A stretch of DNA of 64,000 nucleotides from Prorocentrum cordatum (Eukaryota > Sar > Dinophyceae > Prorocentrales > Prorocentraceae): assembly GCA_963575745.1 (NCBI GenBank), contig CAUYUJ010012558.1, forward strand, positions 1 through 64,000, in the 5' to 3' direction. The notes below the pieces were generated by a model. It ran no database searches, was not told where the DNA came from, and saw only the letters and a program-made list of their open reading frames with translations. Made by a program: the position numbers and the translations under genes. Positions within the stretch are counted from its first letter, which is position 1. Each line of letters starts with the position of its first letter. Of this stretch, positions 42,635-52,885 are shown one piece after another.

Positions 42635-43550
42635 GGCATCTTAGGCTGCAGATAATCGAGCACGCACCCAGTCGGCCCATGGGCAAGGGTTCGCAATATG
42701 TGGGGGGAGTGCAAGGAGGTCTGCCTGGAGAGCCGCTGCCACGGCCGCGTGGTAGCTCTGGCTCGAGCTCCGAAGATTCTCGGTGTACTGGGTGCCTGTT
42801 ATAGAGACCTGCCGTGCAAAACCAGTGGGCGTTGCGTAGAAAGCTCCCTTGAAAGCTGCTGCTATCTGTCTGGGCGGCGATGCCGTAGTCTGCGTCGGCT
42901 GTTGCAGCCAAGACTACGTCCCCCTTCTTCCGCGCTGCGTCGCTGTCCTTAGTGTCCAGGCGGGACAGGGGCTCCGCTGGGTCGTGGTCTAAGTGGAATT
43001 GCAAGCGCTGCGCCTTGCGGCGGGCGTCCGCCTCCCCCACGCGAACTGGCGCGAGGTCAGGGACCGCGCGGGGGCGCGCGTCGCGGCCCGCAAGACCTGG
43101 CGTGGCGCTGCGCAAGACTTTCTGACCCCGCGCACACCTGGCCTTGGCGGCGGCCCTCGCCCCTCCAAGATTGCGCTCCCGCACCTTGGCCTCCCGCTCG
43201 GCAACGGGGGCTACGACTGTCGCGACCGCGCGGGCTGGATCTGCGACGCTCGCCCGGGCCGCCCCCTGCGCCGCCGCAGCGAGATCGGGGGCGGCCCCCG
43301 CGAGAAGGCGAGCGCGCTTGCTCGGGGAAGCGGCCGCCACGGCGTCGACGGCAGCTGCTCGTTTGCGGCCGGAGCTTACCTCTGACCGGCGTCCTGGCCG
43401 AGGCTCCCTTGTGATTCCCTCGCCGCGCCTCTCGGCCCTCCTCGTCGCTCCGACCTGCCCTTGGAAGCGCCCATGCAGCTGGGGCACATGCCCGTGCCAA
43501 CGCCTGGCGGGCTCGCCCCGCCCCTGCTGGCCCAGCCGCGTGCGCGGCAA
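42492..43550 (-). CDS. Unassigned 352-residue basic open frame
   Basis: Arg/Ala-rich frame starting PRTRLGQQGRGEPARRWHGH, with an Ala/Glu/Arg coiled-coil-like centre (APVAEREAKVRERNLGGARA). An alternative frame at the start reads GMCPSCMGASKGRSERRGG, a CxxC motif. It may be a low-complexity N-terminal part of the same LINE-like polyprotein. Much of its openness is due to GC bias. Confidence 0.3.
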   Translation of the reverse strand: MPRTRLGQQGRGEPARRWHGHVPQLHGRFQGQVGATRRAERRGEGITREPRPGRRSEVSSGRKRAAAVDAVAAASPSKRARLLAGAAPDLAAAAQGAARASVADPARAVATVVAPVAEREAKVRERNLGGARAAAKARCARGQKVLRSATPGLAGRDARPRAVPDLAPVRVGEADARRKAQRLQFHLDHDPAEPLSRLDTKDSDAARKKGDVVLAATADADYGIAAQTDSSSFQGSFLRNAHWFCTAGLYNRHPVHRESSELEPELPRGRGSGSPGRPPCTPPTYCEPLPMGRLGACSIICSLRCRACPSTSTQKARPDWRGGPACRAAQEKKRAPTKASNIFTNSVVDRGV

Positions 43551-45137
43551 CTAGATGGGGGGCGCTCGGTCCACCAGCATGCGTTCCTCAACGGAAATGT
43601 CCGGCCATCCTGCCCTCTCGGTGCAATGCGCCTCAGAGAAGCGGCGGAATCGCCGCTCCACTTTGCCCGCGCTCGTCTTCCAGACTAGGAAGAGCACCGC
43701 GAAACGGCGGCCGCTGTCGCACTCGGGCCACTCCGCCTCAGCGAGGCCCCAAGCCTGCCGCGTGGTGCCCCCGTCTCGACGATGCACCTCGGCGCGCTTC
43801 AACAGCTGCCACAGCTGGGCGATCGACTGCTGCTCAGGAAGGTTTGCCCCCCGACGGCTGCGCCTCAAACGGGCCTCGGCTTCTGTCGCAGATTCCCTTG
43901 CGCCCGCGTCTGTCGCGGGCAGGGGGAGGGCAAGCGAAATGCAAGGAAAGCGTGCAACCAATAATGCTCTGGCCGATGCAGCTTCGCGTTTTCCAACGCG
44001 CTGGCAACAAGTGCCCGCGCCCGTCGAAGCGCAGCCTTGACGGCTACGCGGGCTCGGGGCCCCGCATTTCAATCGCCGAGGCCCACAGTCTGGGCGCTGT
44101 TGCCGCGCGGGTAGCGCGACGCCTGCCGCGGAGAACTTCAGGGCGACCCCCGTGCAACTGCACCCAAAATCGGCCCATCGACGAACGACGCGCTCAGTCT
44201 TGAGAGGAACGAGGCGGCCCTAGACTGAACGCTTGCAGCGTCGGGGTTGCCTGTCTCCGGTAGCGACCCGGGAGTAATGCCCCGCGCGCAGGTCGGCCAG
44301 CAACCCTCCAAGAAGCAGGCGCGAACTTTCTCGCCCCCGAGCCCTTCGAAGAAAGATCGCGAGAGAATGCGCCGATCTCGGCCGCCCCCCTGGGATGTCT
44401 CTCTGAACGCATCGAAGATCGCGTTCCAACGTCGGCTTTCCCGCGCCAGGGGCCTCGCGCGACTGTTGAAACGCTGGGCGGCCCAGCCGAAGTCTCTGAT
44501 GAACGCAGTCTCGTCTTCCTGCTGTTGCGCCCCCACTGTGGCGCGAAACGCGGTGGGCGCAGTCAGAAACTTGGCCAGACTTGGCGGCTTTTAACCCGCT
44601 GCCAGCAAACTGTCCGTCATGGTGATTTCGCTATTCTGTCATCGAATTGGCCAGGAGCTCCTGGGCGGCCGAATGCGCCTCGTCCCAAACATAAAACGAC
44701 TGCCAGGGGTGCGCTTAGCCCCGCCCCATCGCTGCGCCATGCCCGCATCTCCTCTCGCATGCGCATGTAAAGTCCACGTCGAGTTCCCCGCCTGCCGCCT
44801 GGCGCGCGCGACGGACGTAGCCCTCTAGCACGGGGGCCTTGTCGTCGCAATCCACGGCCCATGGAAAGAGACCGTAGCTTGGGAGAAACTCCAGAACCTT
44901 TAGGATCGACCGCAACGCGGTGCCAATTTCGACCTGGTACGCGCGGTCGAGACCGCCCGCCGGCAAACGGAAAACAACACACTCTTCGAGAATCCTCTGC
45001 GTCACGAGCTTCTCGCACTGAGCCATTGCGGTCGCCGCCATTCGGCGCTGCGAATGATGCCCCAAAGCTGCGCGGTCGTCCCCGGGGAGCGCATCCCGCA
45101 GCGCATCGAAACTTTTGACGGAACTGGACGTCTCCAA
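43551..45137 (-). pseudogene. Coding-like minus-strand protein remnant, unassigned
   Basis: Best stretch (44715-45137) reads FDALRDALPGDDRAALGHHS, QRRMAATAMAQCEKLVTQRI, LEECVVFRLPAGGLDRAYQV, LEFLPSYGLFPWAVDCDDKA and ends at an in-frame TAA. The same frame continues AHPWQSFYVWDEAHSAAQEL. Further on, 44138-44536 reads FIRDFGWAAQRFNSRARPLA and RRWNAIFDAFRE, and 43551-44072 reads ATEAEARLRRSRRGANLPEQ then QSIAQLWQLLKRAEVHRRDG. Composition is clearly protein-like and the strand matches the LINE-like pieces below. No named domain recognised; an N-terminal structural ORF of that element is one possibility. Confidence 0.4.
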
Positions 45138-45646
45138 TTATGCACGGGCGGCGACCGCTGCGCGGCAACCAGGGCGCGGGTCGGCAGTGCGGACGACGAC
45201 GGGCGCTTTGCGCCGCGGCTGTGCGCCCGGCCGTTGCGGGGGGCGCTGAAACGGGGAGTCCCTGGCGCAACGCCTGCTGCCTGTTCTGGCGACGGAGGAC
45301 GCTCCCGACGCGATTGCCCAAGGCGAAGCGGCACCGAGGACCTTTCATCTCCGCGCAACACAAACATATTACAAATCCACCACTGGCGCTGCCTATCCGA
45401 GTTTCATGTTTCTGTGTTACTGGATTCGTCGCAGAGAGAGAGGCGCTCCACTAAACCCAGTGTTCCCAGAAGCGGCAAACAGCGCGCGTCCTGACTTGCA
45501 TTGGGAAGTTGTGGCTGGCGACGTGCCCCGCCAGAGCCATGGAAACAGGGTCGAACTTCTCGACGGCTTTGCTCGGGGAGGCCTTCGCCGTTGCAGCCGC
45601 GGCCGACTCGGAAGACGAGTCTTTGCTGTTAGAACCGCGGTCGTTA

Positions 45647-46276
45647 TCAGAATACGAGCCTTTGGAACGAATAGTTGCTGTTACAGCCGCGGGTTTCTTC
45701 GGACCCTTGGTACTCGGTCTCGGGATGATGGCACCCTAAGCCCGCGCCGGACATGTCGAGCATTTCGTACCCTCTCTCGGGACGATGGGAATTTGAGCCC
45801 GCGCTGGAAACGTCGAACACTTCGTATTCTGCCTCGGGATGATGGGAATCCGGGCCCAGGTCGGGGTCGTCGGCGTCGGCGTCCGACTTCGCGTCGGACA
45901 CACTGTCCGACGTGACTTCGGACCTGGGCGGGGGACGGCTCTCGGAAGATGGGGTCGGGCTCGGCGCTTGGCGGCTTGACGCAGTGGTCGGCGTCGCGCT
46001 CGGCGTCGGGCTCGGCTCGCTACGCATTGCCGTTGGCCCCAAGAAAGCCCCAAGAGGCGCGTGAGCCGACGCGGCTACGGAGGAGAAAGAGGACGACCGA
46101 TGGGCGCGAGGGCATGGAGCAGGACGGTGATGATGAAGGGTTGAATAATATGATGTACGATAGTCTCTACCATCACCACCACCATGAGCATCATGACCAT
46201 CGCCGTCGTCCCCATCACCATCACCACCATCATCGTCATCATCGCCATCCACACTGGGGAAGCTCCGTCGACTCAC
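45647..46276 (-). CDS. Unassigned 209-residue frame with 19-residue repeats
   Basis: The N-terminal part is a translated GAT/CAT microsatellite (Asp/Gly/His-rich, 46158-46255), then a Ser/Pro-rich linker. The C-terminal third has three imperfect repeats: SHHPEAEYEVFDVSSAG, SHRPERGYEMLDMSGAG, CHHPETEYQGSEETRG. The repeat is about 57 bp in DNA, with substitutions that keep the Tyr/Glu and His/Pro positions and avoid stops. It ends FQRLVF and a stop at 45647. No family known to me. Confidence 0.35.
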   Translation of the reverse strand: MSRRSFPSVDGDDDDDGGDGDGDDGDGHDAHGGGDGRDYRTSYYSTLHHHRPAPCPRAHRSSSFSSVAASAHAPLGAFLGPTAMRSEPSPTPSATPTTASSRQAPSPTPSSESRPPPRSEVTSDSVSDAKSDADADDPDLGPDSHHPEAEYEVFDVSSAGSNSHRPERGYEMLDMSGAGLGCHHPETEYQGSEETRGCNSNYSFQRLVF

Positions 46277-46590
46277 TAGACGCCCGCCCTAGTCCAGACC
46301 AGCAGTCTCTTTGAGCTGGGCCTCCAACCTGCGGATAGTGGCCGGCGTTTGCGGGAACTGTTCTTTTGTTTGCCCATGGTGGTGATTTGTCTTTTGTCAT
46401 CAGGATCCAACGAGAGCCAAAACTTGCGTCCGCTCGGGGACTTGTTTCCCATATAGCTGTGGGAGCAAAACCCAGTTGAGCGCCGACACGTGTGGCAGAC
46501 TTCGAGATCTGGCTGATTGAGGAAGCTACCCTGTCCTGGGGTGCGTGCACAACCGACAAACCCAAGTCCGATCAGCAGCTGCAGAACCAC
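46276..46590 (-). CDS. Unassigned 104-residue coding-like frame with CxxC
   Basis: MVLQLLIGLGFVGCARTPGQ, GSFLNQPDLEVCHTCRRSTG, FCSHSYMGNKSPSGRKFWLS, LDPDDKRQITTMGKQKNSSR. Four Cys in a C-x(n)-CxxC-x(n)-C pattern and a basic tail suggest a small zinc-binding peptide or an exon of a larger protein. No homologue recognised. Confidence 0.4.
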   Translation of the reverse strand: MVLQLLIGLGFVGCARTPGQGSFLNQPDLEVCHTCRRSTGFCSHSYMGNKSPSGRKFWLSLDPDDKRQITTMGKQKNSSRKRRPLSAGWRPSSKRLLVWTRAGV

Positions 46591-46757
46591 CAGAGGCGAT
46601 TGGCGCCATGGCTGGGCCCGCAGGGAAAGCCAGGAACTTGCCGTGCTGGCTCCTCTTCTCTCTATCAGTGCTGGCTGCTCTCAATCTAGCTCCCCCAGCC
46701 CGTCTGAAGTGTTGAGAACTGCAAGCGCAGAAACCTGTGCCAGAAGGGCTGGGAAGT

Positions 46758-47250
46758 AGAAGGAGGAGGAGAGGATGAGGAGAAGGAGGTGGAAGATGCG
46801 AGGGGGAGGGAGAGGAGGAAACGTACGAGGAAGGAAACAAGGACAAACCAGGGGGGAGGAGTGAAGGAGGGGAGGAGGGTGAGGAGGGAGGGGGAGGAGA
46901 GGAGGGAGGGGAGGAGGAGGAACAGGAGGAGGCAGGGGAGGAGGGCGAGGAAGGGGAGTAGGAGAGGGGCCAGGTATGGCGAGGAGCAGCAATACCAGAG
47001 AAGGAGAGGCGCGGGCCAAGGGGGGAGGACTGGTACCCGGGAGAGGGTGGTGACGGAGAGCGGGGGAAGCTGGCGGATCAGAGAGAAGATCAAGAGGGTG
47101 GCGAGCAAAAGAAGGAGCAGCAGGAGCGCAACAGCCTCGATGACCATGTATGGCCAACGTCAAGGGGTAGCAGGGGTAGGGGGGGTCAGGGGCAGCGGGA
47201 TGTGGAGGGGGGGAGTTGGAGGCAAGGAGGGAGAGGAGGACGAGGAGGAG
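46758..47250 (+). repeat. Long polypurine (GAGGAG/GGGAGG) tract
   Basis: About 490 bp strongly biased to A and G on the plus strand, with scattered pyrimidines. Confidence 0.85.
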
Positions 47251-48302
47251 GTCTCCATGATGGGCCATCGCACCGGCCTGGCGCAGGCGGGCGGTATGTA
47301 GCACCCGAGCCGAAACGGCTTCGCCGAAAGGGGAGGGGAATGAGTGGGGAAATGCGAACAAAAAGAGGGTCCCGCGAGGAAAGCGATCGGAGGACGTGAG
47401 GGGTCATCAACGCGCGATCGATTGCTTATCCCAAGCACACCAGCATACCAAAAGTCCTGGGAAACTCTACAATTCTTCAAACTGCCTTGCACATCCTGCT
47501 TCGAGTTGCTGCCGCGACGATTGGGGCTAGCATCTCTTTGCTACCCGTGCGCGCGCCAGTTTAAAACGCAGCGGCCCGATGCGGGCAGCACCTGGCGAAC
47601 AGAAAGGGCACAAGGATGCTAACCATGACCGCATCCTATGGGCAGACGGGGGAGGGGGAAAGCGGGATGAGGTTGAGAAGGCGCGCGCGCGCTTTGGGGA
47701 GAAGGCGTGGATCCAGCTCCGCGAGAAGGTTGGGGAAGAATAAATTGCAGGCCTGTGGAGGAACAACACTCCACCACAGCTTGGTGTCGCGGAAGCCGTC
47801 ATGATCAAGAGTGCGTGAGTTGTATGTGCTGCTCGCACATATGCCTATCACTGACGCGTTGTGCGCTCATCCACCTGCAAAGGGCTATGCACGTGAGGTG
47901 GTGGCTCTGCCAGTGAGTCCTGAGCTAGCAGCAGAACGACATCGAGTCTAGACGAACCCCACACATTACGACGTGGATCTCCTAGCCCCTGCATCCTACC
48001 CTATCACAACTCTCGCCGGCTGGACGCGCATAAAGACGATTTGGCCCTCTGCTGTGCATGGCCTGGCCCCACGAGGAGGCAAAGAAGGAGAAGGGGAAAG
48101 ACGGCAGCGGGCAAGGCGGCAAAGCCGAACTGAGTAGCGGTCCGGCCTGGCTGGCAAACGCCTCGATGACGTCGAACAGGCAGACCGGCGTGGAGGTGCG
48201 CGCCATGGACGGCGGAAGGGGCGGCTGCCAATGAGAAGGAAAATGCGTACCAACCCGGACCTCCAGTGTTTTGGTCAAAACCACCTCCAAGTTTTTACAG
48301 AA
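47251..48302. other. No gene recognised
   Basis: Mixed sequence. Short frames on both strands without motifs. Confidence 0.45.
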
Positions 48303-48498
48303 CTCCCAGATTTGGGCCGCATGGATAGGGTGGGAGGATCGCGCCGCATCGCTGGCGCATCGCCGATGCATCGGCGATGCGTCGCCGACGTCGGCGGTGC
48401 ATCGTCGAAGTCGGTGTGGAGAAAACAGGCTCCACATCAAGCTGCATTGGCGATGCTGCGCGATCCTCCGACCCGATCTACTCGGACCCTATTTGAGA
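48303..48498. mobile_element. Foldback (MITE-like) element family 1, copy 3
   Basis: Left CTCCCAGATTTGGGCCGCAT...GGGAGGATCGCGCC pairs with right GCGCGATCCTCCGACCC...CGGACCCTATTTGAGAG. Perfect palindrome around CGCCGATGCATCGGCG at 48358-48379, on the left side of this copy. Confidence 0.85.
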
Positions 48499-48893
48499 GC
48501 AGAAGGGAATGTGGCAGGGGATGTCGAGCCCCAACCCCAGCATTGTGGGGCTTCAGAGTGGACCAGGAACGTGGGGCCCAACTCGGGGATATACGGCAAG
48601 GGGGCTTCCATCATCGATGGGGGTGCGTCCGAATAGCTTCCTATGGGTGCAACCCCGAGTTCCCCCATTTCTCAAAGGGACATTGTTTTATGTCGGAGGT
48701 TTGGGGCGAAACATCGCCTGCGATCGCACACGATTCAGGACAGCAAGACCCCGAACTGGATGGAACCCGTGCACAAATCTCGGACTCTGGAGAAGGGGCC
48801 CCGGGGCCGTCAACCGAACAATCCGGGGCGACAGGCCAGCCCCTGCTGGAACAGGCGACTATTGGTTGGACCCCGACGGGATCGCTGATGAAA
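48499..48893. other. Repeat-like GC sequence, no gene
   Basis: Contains phrases reminiscent of the 175-bp repeat (CACACGATTCAGGACAGC, CGGGGCCGTCAACCGAACA) but not enough to call a copy. Confidence 0.4.
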
Positions 48894-48982
48894 AATCCTC
48901 CTCCTCCTACTCCTCCTCCTCCTCCTCCTCTTCCTCCTCCTCCTCCTCCTCCTCCTCCTCCTCCTCCTCCTCCTCCTCCTCC
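48894..48982 (+). repeat. (TCC)n microsatellite
   Basis: About 90 bp of CTCCTCCTC with two interruptions. Confidence 0.95.
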
Positions 48983-49351
48983 CGAGCACAGTTCAGCGGG
49001 AGCATGTCTATGTTCGATCATAGGGCCCGCAAAAAAAAAACAGCACACCAAGACATGGAGAAACTACCCAACAACCTCCAACTCATCTAGCCACGCTTCA
49101 ATCCTAGCGGAAGGGAAGCTCCTTGCAAAGCCTACCCAGAGCTCTCTTACCTGAAGGACTGGGTCGCTTGCAGGCCCACCGACGACCCGAACAGCCATGC
49201 AGCGCACACCACCAGAACCCCCGCAAGCACCGAATACAATGGGGTCCGTGGATCTGGTGGGGTTGGCCTGGGCACTCCTGACCCCTGAGCCAGCCATTGG
49301 GCCCGTGGAAGTGTGTTTTGCGAATGGAATAATATCGTGTCAGAGCCACGT

Positions 49352-50107
49352 TTAACGGCAGGCTCTGGAAACGTCAAAGACTGGTTGCAACAAGAAAACC
49401 AGCTTGGGCAGAGGGCGTGTGTCAGGGGGCTGCCCCTTGGCCACCCCCCTGGGCTGCGTCTTCCCATGGGTTCCAACCACAGGGATGCAAGGCTTTCCCA
49501 AATTGCAGACACCTTGGGTGGTAAACAGCCACAACTGAACCAAACAGAATTTCCCCACATGCCGCTGCATGCGAGGGTGTGAGACAAATGCCCGAGCTGG
49601 CCGTTGAACACACGCGCTCGCGGGATCATCGCGACCCCGTGGAATAAGCCCTTTCTGGTAAGAGGCCTGCAAGAGCTTATCGGCCAAGGGCCTGGGCACT
49701 GATCCCCCACACGCATTGCAATAAACTCGCAGGTCCACACCACAATCTGGGGCACGGGCGGTCAGCAGCAGCTGGACGATATATTCGTACTTATACATCG
49801 CCACCTCACGCTGCCTGGGAACTCCATCCACGTCGGCTTCGGCGCTCACCAACAAAGTGTGCCCCAGGTGGTGAAGGACTTGATGCGCGATGGCCTGGGC
49901 AAGCGATATACTATCCCGATCCTGCTTCGGAGCTCTAAGTTGCTCCGCCCAAAAAACTCGTCGCGTTATCATTAATGTCGTTGATAACAAATGGCGAGGA
50001 TCAGCTCCCGCATCAGAGCCAGACTGCACATCACTGTGGCCCGCGGACTCGACAAGCACAATGCCCCTGGCTGGGTGCGCTGCCGGAAGGCCCCCAACCC
50101 AAGCCAA
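49352..50107 (-). CDS. Unassigned 251-residue open frame
   Basis: One of the more protein-like frames: TLMITRRVFWAEQLRAPKQD, LAQAIAHQVLHHLGHTLLVS, AEADVDGVPRQREVAMYKYE, YIVQLLLTARAPDCGVDLRV, YCNACGGSVPRPLADKLLQA. Toward the end, VSHPRMQRHVGKFC...NLGKPCIPVVGTHGK loosely recalls the 'H...FC...L..PC' knuckle at LINE C-termini. A degraded LINE tail is a possible reading; otherwise unknown. Confidence 0.35.
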   Translation of the reverse strand: MAWVGGLPAAHPARGIVLVESAGHSDVQSGSDAGADPRHLLSTTLMITRRVFWAEQLRAPKQDRDSISLAQAIAHQVLHHLGHTLLVSAEADVDGVPRQREVAMYKYEYIVQLLLTARAPDCGVDLRVYCNACGGSVPRPLADKLLQASYQKGLIPRGRDDPASACVQRPARAFVSHPRMQRHVGKFCLVQLWLFTTQGVCNLGKPCIPVVGTHGKTQPRGVAKGQPPDTRPLPKLVFLLQPVFDVSRACR

Positions 50108-50176
50108 AGATCGGGGAGCGACTCTGGGTTCAAACCACGCTGAACATTGATGACGCGATTTATGGCAGATAAAGAA

Positions 50177-51039
50177 TCAGAGCAGGAATTTGCGCTCGCA
50201 ATAAGGAAGTCGGCGCTGGCAAACTCTAGTAGACTCTATGCTTCTCCCCTGTTGGTTGGCTGCCCGGTGCATTGGACATTCACAAACCCGACGGGGGGGG
50301 TTCTGGAGGTCTTCGGCGCAGTAGCTGCCGGTGGTCTGAAGCCCCCCAACACCGCCCAGGCCCAAGCTACGCGGCCTCAAAGCGAGATCATGAATGCCCT
50401 GGCCTCCGCCAGCATTGCCCCCGCCGAAAATAACACCTCCAACCAGCGCGCCCCCAAGGGCCCCGCCGGGCCCGCGGCAGTCAGCCCCGTCGGATGGCGG
50501 GGAGGCGGCGGTCCAAGACTTGGGCGTGGGCCCTCGGATCCAACACATGGGATTCTGATCAACGCCCGCTCAGCTCGTCTGGCGACGAACCCCGACACTG
50601 CGCTAAACTGCTCGTTCTCGGGAGAGCCTCGCGCCCTGCAATCGTCGGACCCGAAGTCGTTGCCGCGGCGACTGCAGGAGCTGCCTTGAGGAAAAGAAGC
50701 AATATGCAAGTGGACCCCCGTCCAATTGTTGCCAGTGATCACCGGCATGCGCGCCCCTGCCCGGGAATGCCTGCCTCTCCTCGCTGCGCGCTTGGGACCT
50801 CTCTTGAAGTCAGAAAGATCTGGGACCTGTTCGAAATCGCCGCAATTCCAAACGCGCCGCGCAACCCCTCGCCGAAGCTTCCTCCCCGGGCTAGCAGCAG
50901 GGGCCTTCGTGAACTCAGCGAAGTCAACTGTGCCTCGACCCAGCTTGCCGTCAGAAATCGCTCGAGGACTCGCGAGCCGATCTGCCCAATCGCTCTCTTG
51001 GGGCCAGGGCCCCCGCGGGTGCCATCCTATGTCCAGCAT
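50177..51039 (-). pseudogene. Unassigned coding-like frames
   Basis: The 220-residue frame 50377-51039 contains SDGKLGRGTVDFAEFTKAPA, VWNCGDFEQVPDLSDFKRGP and RMPVITGNNWTGVHLHIASF. It lies on the strand favoured by the LINE remnants, but no conserved box could be fixed. The plus strand is also open. Confidence 0.25.
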
Positions 51040-51211
51040 GTCGGAGACTGATGCGGCAGGAAGGGCCGCCGCTGCCCTCCACCGCTGTCCCTCGGGTATA
51101 TAACGGCTGCGCTGCAGCGCTCGTTTCCTTCAACACTTCTTCGCATGGAAACGCGGATCTGCGACGGTCACGAACGGCGCCTCGACGGAGCCAACAGGAC
51201 GAGGATAGCAG

Positions 51212-51212
51212 G

Positions 51213-51267
<55 letters not shown>

Positions 51268-51371
51268 CCTTTTTTCTTTTTTTGTTTCTCTCTCTCTCTC
51301 TCTCTCTCCCTCTATATATTTATGTGTTCTCTCTCTCTCTGTCTCTCTCTCTGTTTTTTATTCATCATGTT

Positions 51372-51409
<38 letters not shown>

Positions 51410-51418
51410 CCTCCCTCT
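51212..51418 (+). repeat. (CT)n microsatellite with T-rich interruptions
   Basis: CTCTCTCT blocks separated by TTTTTTCTTTTTTTG, a TATATATTTATG patch and GTTTTTTATTC. Confidence 0.96.
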
Positions 51419-51767
51419 CCGACACGCTGCGCACTTGAGCGAGAAGCGCGGCGAGGCACATGCCCCGCCCCCCCCCCCCCCTCGCGACTCCGCCCGACAG
51501 ACGACCCAGCGCCCCGCGCCACCCCGAAGCGACGCGGGGGGGGGGGGGGGCAGAAGGGGGGCGCCATTGACATTGTCAAAATACCTACAACAAAATCATT
51601 GTATTTCCTCGGCTTGCACTTCGCAGGGCCCGCCACTGTCTGTCTGGAGTTTCGCGAGCCTCTTGGCGGCGGGCGCCCTGCGCGCGACAGGCATCATAGC
51701 TGGGCTCGAGACCTGTTAATCCCAGGACCAGCCGCAACGAACTTGACTTTGATCTCAGCCGAAGCAT
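51419..51767. other. No gene recognised
   Basis: Includes a run of about 13 C (51469-51481) and a run of about 14 G (51537-51550). Confidence 0.6.
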
Positions 51768-52127
51768 TTAAAAAGGCGATCGCAGCTGATTCCCAGCAGC
51801 TGAGCTGGAGCCTATGGTGCTGGACTTCGCCCCCGTGGACAACTGCGCAGAACCGATGTTCCTGGCGAGCGCGAGGTCTGCTTCAGACAACCTGGCAAAC
51901 GCTGACTTACTGGCGCCATGCGCGCATTGGACGACGTCGCCCACCCAGAGAAGTAAGGGCGCCTCGCCTGGAGCGCCCGTGACAAAATCAACGCAGACGC
52001 GGCGGGGCGCCGCCCCGCCAAGGTTCACAGCCCCGCTGCTCCCAGGGATGAGCGCGAGCTCTGGGTTCACAGGCGGGGCGCAGCCAGAACGGCCCATCAG
52101 AAATGCGGCAGCCGCGCGAGCCTGCAA
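51768..52127 (-). CDS. Unassigned coding-like frame
   Basis: 119 residues: AFLMGRSGCAPPVNPELALI, PRRVCVDFVTGAPGEAPLLL, WVGDVVQCAHGASKSAFARL, SEADLALARNIGSAQLSTGA. Balanced and coherent but of unknown family. Confidence 0.28.
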   Translation of the reverse strand: MQARAAAAFLMGRSGCAPPVNPELALIPGSSGAVNLGGAAPRRVCVDFVTGAPGEAPLLLWVGDVVQCAHGASKSAFARLSEADLALARNIGSAQLSTGAKSSTIGSSSAAGNQLRSPF

Positions 52128-52885
52128 CTCAAGAGCACGGCCACAAGAGTTCTACCCATAGACAGAAATAAATATGATATTTTGTGGCTTCGGAAGAAAA
52201 GTTGTCAGATATCGGGGCAAACTGCCGCTGTGGAAATCTGGAAAAATGGATTGGCCGCCGCTGCCCGAATCCAGTTGGGCCGATGAGCATCCGGAGCCCG
52301 GCCTCAGAAGCGGACCAACCAAACGAACAGACCGATCGCACGGTCTGAGTCCGAATCTATAAACACTTGCCACGGCCAGCATCATCTGAATTCGCGCGCC
52401 GAAAGAGACCTGCGAGCTCGATCAAGCCGGCGCGAGGCAGCCAGAAACAGCCCTTCTCTGACATCTGACCCACCGCTGGGGCCACATGAAGCAGCGCAGA
52501 AATCCACGCGCACAGAATTTCACCCGCGGGGGCCGCCGTCTGAGCTTGTCATAGAGACCCTTGCCTCCTCGTCGGTCCTGCTGCATGGCCCGTTCGTGAA
52601 ACTTGCCCAGGCCGAGATGGAGCGCTGCCCCCCGGGCTCGCAATGCACCCCGGCGTGCTCGACGGCTTGCATTCTGGATCCACCGGTCCGTCGAAGTTTA
52701 AACCAACCTCAACGCTCCGGCCCGCTTGGGCCGAAGCCTCGGCGGAAAGGGAATAAGCAGCGAGACCAGAACAGCGACGGACAAGTCCTCCTTCCCCCCA
52801 AACGCCGATTGCGACAGCTGCTTCGGCCCTTCACTGGCAAGGGTTTGCAGCAGGATCAAAAGAAAGTGGACCACCAGTAGACTGC
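52128..52885. other. No gene recognised
   Basis: Short frames on both strands. Moderate GC. Confidence 0.4.
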
